Below are positions 1 to 11,343 of a stretch of 64,000 nucleotides of DNA, piece after piece. Positions within the stretch are counted from its first letter, which is position 1; the number at the start of each line of letters is the position of its first letter. This stretch comes from Nautilus pompilius (taxonomy: Eukaryota; Mollusca; Cephalopoda; Nautilida; Nautilidae), in contig JACATO010001547.1 in assembly GCA_018389105.1 (NCBI GenBank), positions 38,501-102,500 on the forward strand, given 5' to 3'. The notes under the pieces were generated by a model, which did not search any database, was not told the origin of the DNA, and saw only the letters and a list, made by a program, of their open reading frames with translations. Position numbers and translations under genes: made by a program.

Positions 1-549
1 AGGTTCTCGCGTCACACACTTGAGCCAACATCTAAACGGGAATTTGCCGGTATGGATCAAGAATGTCAGATTTCGCACCGTCTCAACAACTACGATTCTT
101 TGTTGATGACGACTCTCTTTATCGATCAGCTGTGACGTCATCATTTACTGACATTTTCGACATTTGTCAGCATTAATGTTTCCTTAAATTATAGCTTATG
201 CACATTTAATCCTTGCTTTCCTTATAATACTTGACAACAAACCGCCAAAAAAGGTAAGGGGTGGGAAATGTGACACGTTCAGTTTCTTAAAAAAAAACAA
301 ACGGTGCATTTAATTTTAAAAATTGGGAAGAAAAACATGGGATAGCAAAGACGGAGACAGTAGTTTATATATATGTATATATTGTTGGTTGCTGATTTGT
401 CTTTTAAGATTACTTTCTGTTATATATTAGTTTTTGTTGCCGCCACATACAAGATTTTTCAGCAGAATGAAGACGAAGGTCAACACAAAAGCAGGGAACC
501 AACTCTACAACCGGGACGTACCGCATTCCAGCCTGTAACAATCGAACAG
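1..549. other. Intergenic sequence, no gene recognised
   Basis: AT-rich sequence with short A and T runs. A perfect CRE-type palindrome TGACGTCA is at 133-140, but nothing nearby suggests a promoter. The open frame entering from about 373 is only long because it runs into the pyrimidine tract that follows. Confidence 0.6.
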
Positions 550-580
<31 letters not shown>

Positions 581-677
581 CATCTCTCTCTCTCTCTCCA
601 TCTCTGTCCATTTCTCTCTCTCTCTCCATCTCTGTCCATTTCTCTCTCTATCTCTCTCTCTCTCTCTCTCTCCCTCC

Positions 678-708
<31 letters not shown>

Positions 709-711
709 CCC
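550..711. repeat. (CT)n tract with CCAT interruptions
   Basis: About 160 bases of almost pure pyrimidine on the plus strand. Runs of CT are broken at intervals by CCATCTCT and TGTCCATTTCT. The Ser/Leu-rich and Arg/Glu-rich frames on the two strands come from this tract and are not proteins. The same CCAT interruption recurs in the tracts at 9.4, 11.1, 36.1 and 41.2 kb. Confidence 0.95.
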
Positions 712-1608
712 TAGTTAGCGCGACCATTAACTTCCCGTTGAAAGCCGAGAGCCGGCAATAGACGGGTCGGCGGCGGTCGACGGTGTCCCCCGTGCGCCGA
801 GAGACCAAATTTATGGTTCAGTGAATGTGATATCAAGCGAGACTGCGATAAAGCTCGCCAGGGGTGTGAACAAATGCACTGGCCGAGGGCGGACGCTTAA
901 CGATCGGCACAACGTACAACAGCGGTAAATCTCCCGTAAGATTTCCCTTTCGATAGTTTGAAGCGGGCGATGGCTTAGTCGCGTGACTTTCACCGCTCTC
1001 CGATGTCAGTCAGGGCCCGCTACTCCGTAAACTGCGTGCTCGGATACTTGCTTTTACTACAGTTTTCTCAATAGGTTTACACGCTGCTCGTATATTTCAT
1101 GAAAATCTACAACTATTGTTTTTTTCTCTCCCCTTTCTGTTATTGTTGGACACTACTGTATGATGCACTTTTCTTTGGCATCGGATCGGAAAGTGGCAGA
1201 TTTCATAAAACCTATCTGTGGGTGGCTATCGCAGGTTCGAATCGCAGCACTGCCTTCATAAATAACCGAAAAAGGGGTAGCTAAAAGGAGAGTAGACATG
1301 TAGGCTTATCATATACTGAAACCTCACAGACACAGATGATAAAAGGAGGGGGGATACAAAAAGGGAAATGTGTTACTTCTGTTGATTTTATTGTCAGGAC
1401 GGATACAGATAACAGCTGTTGCACTGACCCATATCATCTAGCAGCTAATCGTTGTTGCCATTGTCAACAAGATTTAAATTACTGTCTGTTTCTCCGACCT
1501 CTCTCACCTTGGAGTTAATCGTTGCTGCAATCGTCAAAATGAATTACAATACTGGAAACTTTGTTTCCTAAACTGTTGACAGTTGTCAAAAAATGAAAAA
1601 TTAAAAGC

Positions 1609-1647
<39 letters not shown>

Positions 1648-2829
1648 TATATATTATATATGAAAGAGAGAGAGACATGAAGTGTGTGTACTGAAGATAC
1701 ATGTTATGGCATAGATATCTGCACACAATTTGATATCCCTGACTAAATAAACAACAATTTTAAAATACCGTTTTCTGCATTTCTGTTCACGTTTGCAAGA
1801 GATGTATTTTTTTTTTTTACTATGTGCGATGCCGAAAGCTCGAGCGTGATCCGCCATATTTCTTCGCTTGGCCTAATCGATCTGATCAATCTCTACTCCG
1901 TGGCCGCTGTTTATCTGTCCAGCGACGCAGGTGTCAGTATTGCAAGGGCACAACGATTTCACTGGCCACCAACATAGCCTCTCCTCAGCTGCTGCAGTAT
2001 TAGCATCAGTAAGTTAAGGCACTGCGCACCGGTTTCTCTGTAGACCTGGGTGTAATGGACGGTGCCCAGAGTTTTTTAGTGACGTACTTGATTAATGGCA
2101 CAGGCCTTGCTTAGCAGACCCATAGCTTTTTGGAGGCCCGTAATCTGTACAGATGGAATCGAACTCCTTTAGTCACCAGTTCGCACAAGTCTGGAGGAAG
2201 GATGCAGTCCAGTGCGCCTATCACAACCGGCTGTCGAAGCAATAGTGTAGGTGGACATTTGCTATGAGAGTAAAACAGACTGTTTTTTTTTTTTTTTTCT
2301 TCTTGGCGATCTGTCCCGACCCTCAGGATCCAAGGAGGTCTTCAGAAGGGAAGATAGATGAAGACGGCGGCGGCTATTATCGTTCTTATTGGCCAAGAAA
2401 GTCGTTAACCAGATACGATCACCGGGGGGGGGGGATGCGGGTGTTCGTAAAACTGAAATTAAAGATGATCTGTAGTCCAGTAGGCATAAACTTGAAACAG
2501 TTACGTGAAGCATCTTGACGGACATCGCAGACCAAATGGTCAGGGTAAATCTCAAGGAAGCGATCGATACCTGACAACTTTTGCGAGGCGGAAACACAGA
2601 CCACTAATGGCTACATATCTGTCGCCATCATTTATTTTTGTGCATGTGCGTGGAATATATTTTAGTTGACGCTTCTATTTTGCTGCACAGTAAAAATGGC
2701 TGGAGTTGGCCTTGAACCCGTCACCTGTAGGTTGCCACTTCCATGGGCCGTAGTTATTTATAGCCCTCCGGCATATATCTGCCCAACCAGCTGGTACCTC
2801 TTGATATATATATATATATATAACCCTCC
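712..2829. other. Intergenic sequence with TA and CA runs
   Basis: No gene recognised. A (TA)n-(CA)n-(TA)n microsatellite lies at about 1610-1655, and poly-T runs at about 1808 and 2281. Near 1230 there is a tRNA B-box look-alike (GGTTCGAATCGCAG), but the flanking bases do not form a T stem or a normal anticodon arm, so it is not called. Short open frames here resemble no family I know. Confidence 0.55.
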
Positions 2830-3545
2830 TACTATTTACTACAGATACCCAGATTCTACTGGTCTCAACATTGGGTTTTCTCTGTGTGTTGGGTTCCAGA
2901 GCTACGTGGATCACCTCTTCCGCTTTCCCTTTGAAGCCACGCTGCTCACGATTATTGATGGTACCTTATCCATTTGACATGATAACCACGTGACATCTTG
3001 TTGTTCTGCTGCTGTAGTTATTGATTTATTTGGCTTGTTGTCTTTCTAGCAGATTGCGATGGGTATCCATTCTCAGACGTCCCTTCTAAATTCCTAGTTA
3101 TACACTATAGAATTATCTTTTTTTGTTGTTGTTGCTCTTGTTCTAGGGTATTTAACGTATTTCCTTCTTGATTCCCCGGTGTGGATCAGAGCGCAGGTAG
3201 CCAGTGTCTTATTTTTCTGCATAGACTTGCGATGACTTCGGAACTTTTTTTTTCCTTCTTGGAAATCAGAACAACCAGGAAAAGTATTTGGTTGTTGCAG
3301 TCCTTCGCCATCGTAAAACCGTATAGCTGAAAGAGCGTTGTTCCGATGTTATAAGAACCGTTTTAGATCGCCCCTGTCGCATGGCCAGATGAGGGAGGTG
3401 TCATCGACGTATCTTAGCCATTTCTTAGGTTTCTTATCCGCAGATGTTATCGCGGATGTTATTAGTTCTACTAATAAGGTCAGTGGGAAATGCCAGAACT
3501 AACCGTCTAGCTCCTACTGCAGTGTAGACACAGCTGTTTACAAAC
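2830..3545 (-). pseudogene. Penelope-like retroelement relic (RT and C-terminal tail)
   Basis: On the minus strand, 3397-3414 encodes RYVDDT, followed in the same frame by SLIWP. This is the catalytic motif of a reverse transcriptase in the form typical of Penelope-like elements (YVDDTF-IWP). The stretch before it reads KKPKKWL, which also fits. After a frame change, 3251-3285 encodes LFLVVLISKKE, matching the block that follows in these proteins (PFLDVL-S). After a gap, 2894-2950 encodes REQRGFKGKAEEVIHVALE. This resembles the R-E-x(3)-R-x(3)-EAI tail that follows the GIY-YIG endonuclease in this group. The reading frame changes several times and has stops, so the copy is dead, and the endonuclease core itself is not recognisable. 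Family assignment rests on remembered motifs; a DIRS-like or other RT with the same tail is the main alternative. Confidence 0.65.
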
Positions 3546-5160
3546 TGAACCATACACGGATATTATATAGTTTCGTTTACAGACCCTTAGAGTGGTGCCT
3601 AACCCTCAGCACTAAGCTGAAGGAACATGGGAGCTAAAACGAATTAATCTCTCTTTTTTTTTGTCTAACAGCCGAAACAAGTCACATGGTTTATATTTAC
3701 TTACTTTCATTTTTATTATTAAAAAAATTAAAAATGTATTGAATCCGACCGAGTTTCGCTGTTAACGCCATTAATAAAGAACGGTTCCTTCGGACGCACT
3801 TCGGTTGATGGAGTTCTGCTATCTCTCAAGTTCCTTCTATCGGCTTCGCGCCGATGGTTACTCACTCATGTGCGCCTGCCCGATTCCTCAGGTACTGGCT
3901 GGGGCATTTTTCCCCTTTCTTTCTGTTTTCCCCTTCCAGCGGCCCCTAAAAGTCGGACAAGTGCTACAACAAGCCTCCTTTTAAAGTCCAAACGCCGCCT
4001 TTTCTCTCTGTTTTTTTTTTAATGGTCCGGAAAACCGAGGCCGGTCCTGGAAGTAATCAGGTGTAATGGGCGACCGTAACATTAGACGGCTGAAGACGGA
4101 GACAGAGCCCCTAACGCGGAATGAAGGGTTTGGGTGACATGTGTGTTGCGCCAGGCATCCCACCACTAACCCCGCCAGGAAGGCCGTACTTTTACCTAAC
4201 GATTGACAGCAGATAACTTCGCCTATGATAATATTTTCCCACGTGTATCTCGCCGCCGATTTATTTCAGCCGGAAAGTTAAACACTGGTCGCCCACTACA
4301 GAGAGAGAGAGCGAGAGGTGTTGGAGTGAACAGACTTTGCGTGTTTTATAGTCCTCCACCCCACCCTCACGTTAAAAAAAATAGGGAAAAAAATAGAAAG
4401 AAGTATTAAAAGGTTTGAAGGTGCCGACAGATCGCTATCCGGTCTGTCGGTGCCAGAATGTCAGAGAGAGGGAGAAGGGGTAGCGCGGGGAGATAGATCT
4501 TCGCTGAACATCTTTAATTGATCGAGCGAGCCGCCAGAATCCAGTCGCCGGAGATAAGTCTCATTTCGGGACATCTCAGGTGGCATCGAATTCCTCCCCC
4601 TCCCACTCCCCTCACCCACCCAAACCTGTCTCTCAGTCTCGCCTTGCAAAGCCTACCATCTCGCTAAGCTGGGGTAGACTGGACACTCGGCCAAACCCCG
4701 ACTCGAAGCTACCACGATGGCTATTCAAACGACCACTTTGCAGTAAGTTTCTTTTTTTGAGTTAACCTCCATGCATCTGACACCGACTGCGCTTCAACAG
4801 CAGCGAAGGGCAGTAAACCATAACAAAGCAATCAGTTTAATTAAAAATGAGAATGTTTTCGCATTAACAGCAGTAGTGCCTACTTGTTTTGTCACTACGT
4901 TGGCTTGTTGCCTCACCCTTGACGACTGTCGTGGAGAACCAAAGAACGCGACATTGAATGCCACTTATAGCTCATTTTAAACCACGTCCGGTCGGCCTTC
5001 TAGGAGTTTATCTCAGCCGCTACACGATTGATTTCCTCCCAGGTTAAATTATAACTTTACCTGTCATTTATTCGTCGAAATAGACTTTGATTACGTGACG
5101 TTTACCGGCCTACTAAAGACATTTCTTCGAGGTTAAAGGACATCTAACAGAAGGAAAGAA
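3546..5160. other. Intergenic sequence, nothing recognised
   Basis: Moderately GC-rich patches around 3.8-4.7 kb, a poly-T run near 4010 and a short GA run near 4300. The short open frames here have low-complexity or unfamiliar translations. I see no splice-supported exon, RNA gene or repeat family. Confidence 0.5.
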
Positions 5161-5162
5161 AG

Positions 5163-5222
5163 ATGTGTGAGTGTGAGTGTGCGTGTGCGTGTGAGTGTGA
5201 GTGTGCGCGTGTGTGTGTGTGT
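5163..5222. repeat. Imperfect (GT)n microsatellite
   Basis: GTGT runs interrupted by GAGT and GCGT. The His/Thr-rich minus-strand frame through this region is an artefact of the repeat. Confidence 0.9.
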
Positions 5223-5261
5223 GCCATAGCAAGTATCCGCAAAAACCCAACAAAAACTCGT

Positions 5262-5395
5262 TAATTTTAGACGCGGGAAGGAATCCACCCGACCAGCCGG
5301 TGAAGAAGAGCGGGCAGAAGCCATGGCCGGGGAAGTCGGTTCTGACCACGGCTAAAACGCTCGCGCTAGCCACTGGACCACCGCGCGCGCCGCTA
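5262..5395 (-). mobile_element. tRNA-derived SINE, short copy
   Basis: On the minus strand a clear polymerase III A box (TGGTCCAGTGGCTAGCG, about 5363-5380) lies about 40 bases before a degraded B box. After a body containing CTTCACCGGCTGG the copy ends at TTCCCGCGTCTAAAA. The tail matches the copies at 15.5 kb (TTCCACATCTAAAA) and 28.5 kb (CTCCCACATCTAAAA). The CTTC-ACCGG block is also shared with 15.5 kb (CTTCTCCACCGGATGG). The B box has lost its GTTCGA core. The relationship among the three copies is read by eye. Confidence 0.6.
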
Positions 5396-6558
5396 CGTTC
5401 GCTCGTTTAAACCATGCGACGAACTTCGGCGATCAGTTATCTCCCCCTTTTTCGCTGGCGACGTCTCTCGCGAGTTGCTTGCTGTCAGCCATGGCTTACG
5501 GAAAATCGGCTTGTATTTTTTGTTGTTGTTTTTTAAAAGTTTATTCGTGAATCATTAAGAACCGGGTACCTTGTCACGTGACGCCAAAGGTGGGGGGGTG
5601 GTGGTGGTGAATAATTAGCGATTGACCGATTCCGTGTTTCGCGCTCGGGCCCCTTTAATATGCAGTATTCGAGCTAGCTGGGAAACTTGTAGAAGTTAGT
5701 CCCCCCGCAGGAGCCGACTACCTTTAGTGAGGGTGCCAATTTTACCCTAATTTGTAAAGAAAGTAATTAAAAAAAAAAAGATCTCTAGTGTCCGGTCTGA
5801 GATCGAATAGAAATATTTTCGATTTTTCTTGCTTCTCTGCGGTGTCATCCACCACCGAGTCGCCGAGTCCAGCTTTTAGGGGTGTGTGTGTGTGTAAATT
5901 CGGAATTTAATACGCGGAGTGTGTTGTGGTCTAGAATGTGAGACGAGAGTTTCTACTCCGTATGGAAGAGACGGCGGGCGATTGTCCGGTCTGACGGGAG
6001 AGCTAATTATCGCCGATCCCCTATGTATCGCCACACACGTGCGTCTCTGGCTTCGACATTAGACGACGGTGGGTCGTGTGTGTGCGCGCTCAGCTTAGAG
6101 TTCTATATTATATACCTATGGTCTAATCTCCATCGTTCAATATAGATAAGATTGCTTGGTGGCAACACGAGTAGTGAGGCTTCTTTACAAGACCGAATTC
6201 TCTTGTGATTTAACTCTGAAGTGTTTCAAATGCCAGGCTTCGGGTAAAATGGTGTAACAAGAAGAAGAAGAAGAAGAATAGGCTAGGCAGCTGACGTGAT
6301 GGAGACTCGCTACTGCTGTTAATTTGCCCTGTTTGTATTATTATGACTGCTGGTCAACACGCCATGGTATTGTAGGATATGTTTGTATGTAGATATTTTT
6401 AAATTAAATCTAGTTATTTTAAAAGTTGAATGGAATCAACTTCCACTTAGGCGCTTTCAGCTTTTATAAAACAGGGATAAAACCATTTTCATGTGAGGAA
6501 AGGAACTGACGAATCGAAACAACAACGATATTGTGTGAAATCAGCCAACCGTGACGAC

Positions 6559-6560
<2 letters not shown>
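5396..6560. other. Intergenic sequence with one mollusc-type motif
   Basis: No gene recognised. Contains the word TTATCTCCC at 5438-5446 (see findings), a short GT run near 5882, and (AAG)6 near 6260. Confidence 0.5.
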
Positions 6561-6616
<56 letters not shown>

Positions 6617-6621
6617 ACTCA
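6561..6621. repeat. (CT)n microsatellite
   Basis: About 60 bases of CT dinucleotide with little interruption. Confidence 0.95.
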
Positions 6622-6732
6622 CTGCCAACCATCAGCTGAACATTTCGCTCTCTAACTTTAAAGATAACTAAATTACAAGCCTCCATTTTCCTTTTTAGAA
6701 TAAAATTCAGATTTAGCTCTTTCAGACGCAGT

Positions 6733-6734
<2 letters not shown>

Positions 6735-6774
<40 letters not shown>

Positions 6775-6806
6775 TAATAATAATAATTAATAATAATACT
6801 GTTGTT
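6735..6806. repeat. (AAT)n microsatellite
   Basis: AAT trinucleotide run, broken near the 3' end by ATAATA phase changes. Confidence 0.95.
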
Positions 6807-7718
6807 AACATTGTTTCTAAAATTGCTGAGGGCTTTCCTATCAGTATTATTGCTAAATTGTTTAACATTATCATTGTTTGTTGTTATCGTTATTGCCCAG
6901 GTTATTGCCAGAGTCGGTGTTGTCACGGCTGTTAATAAGGATCCCGGCGGTCTGGGAGTCACAGAGCACCGACTATCGTTAAATGTGACAGGGGTTGACG
7001 TTTCTGTCAACGAGAAGTCTCTCGCTCCCCCCCCCCCATCAGCGAGAGGGAATATTTTGTTCTCGGTTCGGTGACGCACGCACCCCCCCACCACGCCAGC
7101 GATTGGCCAAGAGTTCTGCCGCATCACTGCCGGGCGTTCAGCGAAGGGTAGATCTAAACACGAGCCGCGGAAGGGACGGCGGTGGGTAAAAATCGTCAGT
7201 GACCGGGGCTCTGAACGGGAGAGCGGGTGTCTTCAGGGCCCGTGCGGCCCACCACCGAGTCTCCTCGCAACGCGACACCTTCCCGTCGATACACTTCAAA
7301 GTCGGCAGCCACGAAGATGGAGGCGTAGCATCCACCCATCAGTGGGAAAACCCCAACATAAACACACCGTTAATTGTAACGCCCTTCATCTGTGGGGACC
7401 CTGTTAGGTCTTCAGCGTCGGCGAATTATCGGCGGAGATGTCCGAGGCCTGAAGAGCTCATAGGGTAGAAGCCTGATATCCCAGGCGGGTGGCGGATTTG
7501 CAGGGCTGAGAAAATATCCCAGAGGAACGGAGAGAGACACGATTCCCTGACGGGCGGCGTCTTCCCTTTAATTCGAAGTCGTACTTAGGAAAATTCTCCG
7601 AATACTTTGACGGGCTGTAAAATGCGCGAATATTAAATAAGCCCCGAGTTCCAAAACATCCATCAGGAGGAAAAAGGCCTCCAAAGATTTAAAAACGAGA
7701 TTATCTTAATACGCGATG
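6807..7718. other. GC-rich intergenic stretch, no gene recognised
   Basis: Overlapping open frames on both strands between about 6.8 and 7.5 kb are typical of a local GC-rich patch and resemble no family. A minus-strand segment at about 7160-7335 has faint similarity to the SINE body and tail found at 5.3 kb (CCCTTCCGCG), but not enough to call. Confidence 0.45.
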
Positions 7719-7951
7719 TAAGGAAGACCGGGGGGGGGGTAGTTAGTTAGTAGGGTAAGTCGTCACGGCGCCAGTGATTACTAATTAAACGTGTGGCGAG
7801 GTTGTAATCGACGTCACGTTGAAAGTCAGGCCATGTGACGTCGATTACAACTCCAGCCATACGTAAGCGCCTGGTGTCGATTGTAGTCTCATCTACACGG
7901 TTAATTAGGGATCACAAGAGCTGTAACAGCTTACCTAACCAGCCCCGGTCT
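7719..7951. mobile_element. Compact TIR element, 'CREsat' MITE family, with perfect internal hairpin
   Basis: The left end (about 7721-7792) and the reverse complement of the right end (about 7881-7950) match in order. Shared landmarks are ACCGGGG at the outer edge, then a stretch ending TAATTAA(A/C)CG. These ends align with those of the elements at 60.1 and 62.1 kb. Inside is a perfect 17-base inverted repeat: 7801-7817 (GTTGTAATCGACGTCAC) pairs with 7835-7851 across a 17-base loop. The hairpin arms contain the GACGTCGATTA core that forms the 35-base monomer of the array at 60.2 kb. No coding capacity. It is called a MITE because of its size (about 230 bases), its TIRs and the dispersed copies. 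Exact ends and target duplication are uncertain. Confidence 0.7.
7801..7851. repeat. Perfect inverted repeat (17-bp stem, 17-base loop)
   Basis: Arms 7801-7817 and 7835-7851 are exact reverse complements, each containing the palindrome GACGTC. It lies at the centre of the compact TIR element and probably represents two monomers in head-to-head orientation. Confidence 0.95.
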
Positions 7952-9368
7952 CAGTAGTTCAGCGAAAAGCCGAAGTTAACTACTCAGATCATCCATGAAT
8001 AACTTTAATTCCTCTTTAGTCAAATCGGAGAGCAACAAAATCTGTTAGTTGGGGGAGGGGGAGAGAGGGAGACGAAGGGACAATTTTAATAAATTAGATA
8101 GCTGAAATATGATAAACCCCCCTAAAATAGAACAATATTTTATCTTCAGCTGGACAAATTCCAAATCCTATTTGCGATGTATTAGATACAGAGAGTAGAG
8201 GATACAAACATCTACTGCAAGTTAGCTGGTTTATTTACAACTAATTTAGAAATAATCCTCTACTTCAGCAAATCCTAAATGGTAACAGAAAAGTAAACTG
8301 AAGACGATTACCCTCTGCTGTCGCTATTTTTCTTAATATGTATAATATATTTTTTTCTTCTTCTTTCTATGTTTCAGGAAAATTGGATTACATAAAGACG
8401 TGTTCGAAATATATATTGAAGGTTCAGATATATATATATATGTGTGTGTTAATTGTCAGTAAAAAGCTAAGTACTGCTTCTCCTAATGGACGGCGATTCA
8501 ACCTTAGAAATTGTATTGTAGGCTTAATGTCTTTATAAAGCAGTCCTGCTGTCCCACTCCCACCTAAGAGTTGTCTCTCTTGGGTTGGGTCGTCTCAAGC
8601 AACGTAGGGCTTCCCCGCTGTCGGGTCGTCTTGGAGTAGCGGGTTGGTTTTTGCATATTTTAAACTTTGGTACGGGTTGTGTACATTAGCTTATCTTTCA
8701 TTGTTAATCATTCGAGGCGGTGCTACACCCCCGCGTGAAAATTAATTGCCTAATTATTAATTTGGGGTAAATACGTACATTTTAAAAGAATGAGCCTAGC
8801 TTAGATAAGCCTCGGAAAACTCAGTTTCATTCAGTTACCCAGAGACCGTTTACGCACTTAACCCTTCGCATGCCGTGTAGTTGCGACCTAGCCCGTGCAC
8901 TGGTTGAAATTCTCGTTGAGCTGGTTGTATGTTTAGTCAACAGACTTGTAATGGAGAATGCGTGGGGTTGTATTAGTGTGGATTTGTCGTTACGAGTTCT
9001 GTTGGTGAGGGAGATACTGCGTGCAACACAGCCCGTTTGACCCAACCTGTGCTCGAGGAATACAGACCTGAGGAATAGTGGGAGGAAAGAATACCCGAGG
9101 TGGCATACAGAGTGCTAGGAAGAGTAATAAAATCCTTCCCAATAAGTTAGCGCTTTCAGTCTTCTTTTAAATATATGTAATCTGCTCTTTATACTTTCTA
9201 TTAATCCTACGGTAGTCTTTTTTTTTTTTTTTTTTGTTGACAGACTTCTCCTCTCCTCTATCGGGTCGGACGGACTTTGTCCTTTGGTTGCTCAGAACCT
9301 GACATGTTGCTCTTCAAAAACCGTTTTCTGGTGCGTTTGCCAGACATGGTCGTTCTGGAGCTATCAAT
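7952..9368. other. Intergenic sequence, nothing recognised
   Basis: AT-rich sequence with a short TA run near 8430 and a poly-T run near 9220. No gene, repeat family or RNA could be supported. Confidence 0.5.
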
Positions 9369-9419
9369 TCTCTTCCTCTCTCTCTCTCTCTCTCTCTCTC
9401 CATCTCTCTCTCTCTCTTT

Positions 9420-9465
<46 letters not shown>

Positions 9466-9483
9466 CATCTCTCTTTCTCTCCA

Positions 9484-9536
<53 letters not shown>

Positions 9537-9593
9537 TCTCTTTCTCTCCATCTCTGTCTCTCCATCTCTCTCTCCATCTCTCTCTCTCTCTTT

Positions 9594-9624
<31 letters not shown>

Positions 9625-9631
9625 CCCCCCC
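9369..9631. repeat. Long (CT)n tract with CCAT and TTTC interruptions
   Basis: About 260 bases of polypyrimidine. CCATCTCT and CTTTCTCTCC interruptions recur at irregular spacing. Four overlapping open frames (Ser/Leu on plus, Arg/Glu on minus) are artefacts of it. Such tracts can adopt triplex (H-DNA) structure. Confidence 0.95.
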
Positions 9632-11059
9632 GATCCACTAGGTATCTCCGCTAATGCGTGGCGGTCGAAACGTTCAGAGAGGCTCGTAATTACGTAGAGG
9701 GAGAAGAAAGTAAAAGAAGAAAAAAAAATCGAGATCATCTATCTGTTTCTTCCTCACCGCGAGCGAGGGAAAAGGATGCGACTGTTGTTCATCACCAGGT
9801 ATTTACGAAATGGTTCTAGTTTCTAGGCGTGTGGCAGGTACGAGGTGTGGCAGAGGCGAAATGATAGACGACATGGCAGATGATTGATACTAGCACCAGA
9901 GTGATGTAATCAAATATCCTCCAGTTTTTAGTTCCTTTCAGTTTATACAATACAAACGTATTTTCTTAACAATTAAGAATCGATAGATTACCTGTCGTAC
10001 AGGAACAATTACCTGGCATTCTCAGGTAAGATGTTTGATAAATGCACTTTAAGGAAACGTTCCGGTGGATATGTTTCCGGGTGCCGATCAAACAACATCT
10101 GTTAGTTGCTTGTTTTGTTTTGTTTTTTTTTAAAAGTCTTTTTAATATTCCTGCGTCGACGCTTTGGGGAAACCTGATTTTGAAGTGTCGGAAACATCAA
10201 AGAAACCCTGCAGGCTGGCGGAATACGGTGGCAGCGTGAAAAAAAAAAAAAAAAAGAAATAAGGGAAAGAGTTTTTGAATCTTGTAAGCATTGGCGTATT
10301 TACTGGGAGCAGGCTAGGCGGGCATCGAATAACGCAAGCGGCTCTAGATCGGCCTTCTGTGAGTCCCCGTCCCGTGCCCATCTACTTCCGTAACTACCAG
10401 ACCTATTCCTGGGCCCTGCCAAAAAATTAAGAAGCTGCCATTAGCGCGATTCCAAAAAAATTTCAAAAAAAACGATTAGTGCCACCATAAATATTAACTG
10501 CACTCGTAGAAATTTTATTCCACTAATTAACGATTCAATTGAAAAAAAAAAGCATATTTTCTGATACCTAATCGTGTCGGAATCCTAGATGACTTGTAAT
10601 ATATATATATACATATTGCCTAATATCGGTAGCAGCCCGAAGAATTTGCCCCTGTCTACACACCCAGAACTTCTGATTGTTTTTACCACCCTATTAGGTA
10701 TCTTAAAGTCTAAGATTTAAACTTGGCTGCTCCAGTATTTTTTAACCATTTCTATCACTCTCCTGCGTGTTCGCGCTCCAGCCTTTTCTCCGGGTACTGC
10801 TGTTTTCTCACCTCAACTACTAATCAGAAGAGTTTCTAGTAAATTCTTTCCTCTATACGGCCCCACCCGCTTGCGTGCCGGGCGCAGTCGTGGCACGCTG
10901 CCATAAATGCACTCAACTTCGATCGGCTATTGCGATGGGCGATAATGGCGACTGGGTTGATTCGGCGTAAGATTGAAAAGTTGTAAACATGAAAAATCAA
11001 AGTACATATCCATCAAAAATAAGCATGAATTAGGTGGAGAGAGCACTCGTCTTCGATGG
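9632..11059. other. Intergenic sequence with poly-A and poly-T runs
   Basis: Contains an A run at about 10239-10255, A-rich patches near 10460 and 10545, and a short TA run near 10603. A faint SINE-like body may precede the A run at 10239, but I see no A or B box. No gene recognised. Confidence 0.5.
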
Positions 11060-11060
11060 T

Positions 11061-11092
<32 letters not shown>

Positions 11093-11343
11093 CATCCTCT
11101 CTCTCTCTCTCTTTCCATCTCTCTCCATCTCTCTCTCTCCAGCTCTCTTTCCATCTCTCTCTCTCTCTCTCTCTCTCCCTCCTCTCTCTCTCCATCTCTC
11201 TCCATATCTCTCTCTCTCTCTCTCCCTCCTCTCTCTCTCTCCATCTCCATCTCTCTTTCCATCTCTCTCTCTCCCTTCTCTCCCTCCTCTCTCTCCATCT
11301 CCATCTCTCTTTCCACCTCTCTCTCTCTCTCTCTCTCTCTCTC
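11061..11343. repeat. Long (CT)n tract with CCAT interruptions
   Basis: About 280 bases of polypyrimidine with many CCATCTCT interruptions and a few CCTCC blocks. Open frames on both strands here are artefacts. Confidence 0.95.

Noticed and set aside
1177..1254. Possible tRNA gene around a GGTTCGAATCG B-box
   Set aside because: T stem does not pair, the anticodon loop would be 12 bases, and only five of seven acceptor pairs form.
2695..2725. Minus-strand GGGTTCAAGGCC resembling a B box beside the Penelope-like relic
   Set aside because: T-stem pairing is poor and no A box lies at the right distance.
9258..9738. Several overlapping open frames of 95-137 codons, Ser/Leu-rich or Arg/Glu-rich
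   Set aside because: They are the frames of a CT dinucleotide tract; the same holds at 0.4-0.8, 10.9-11.4 and 36.0-36.3 kb.
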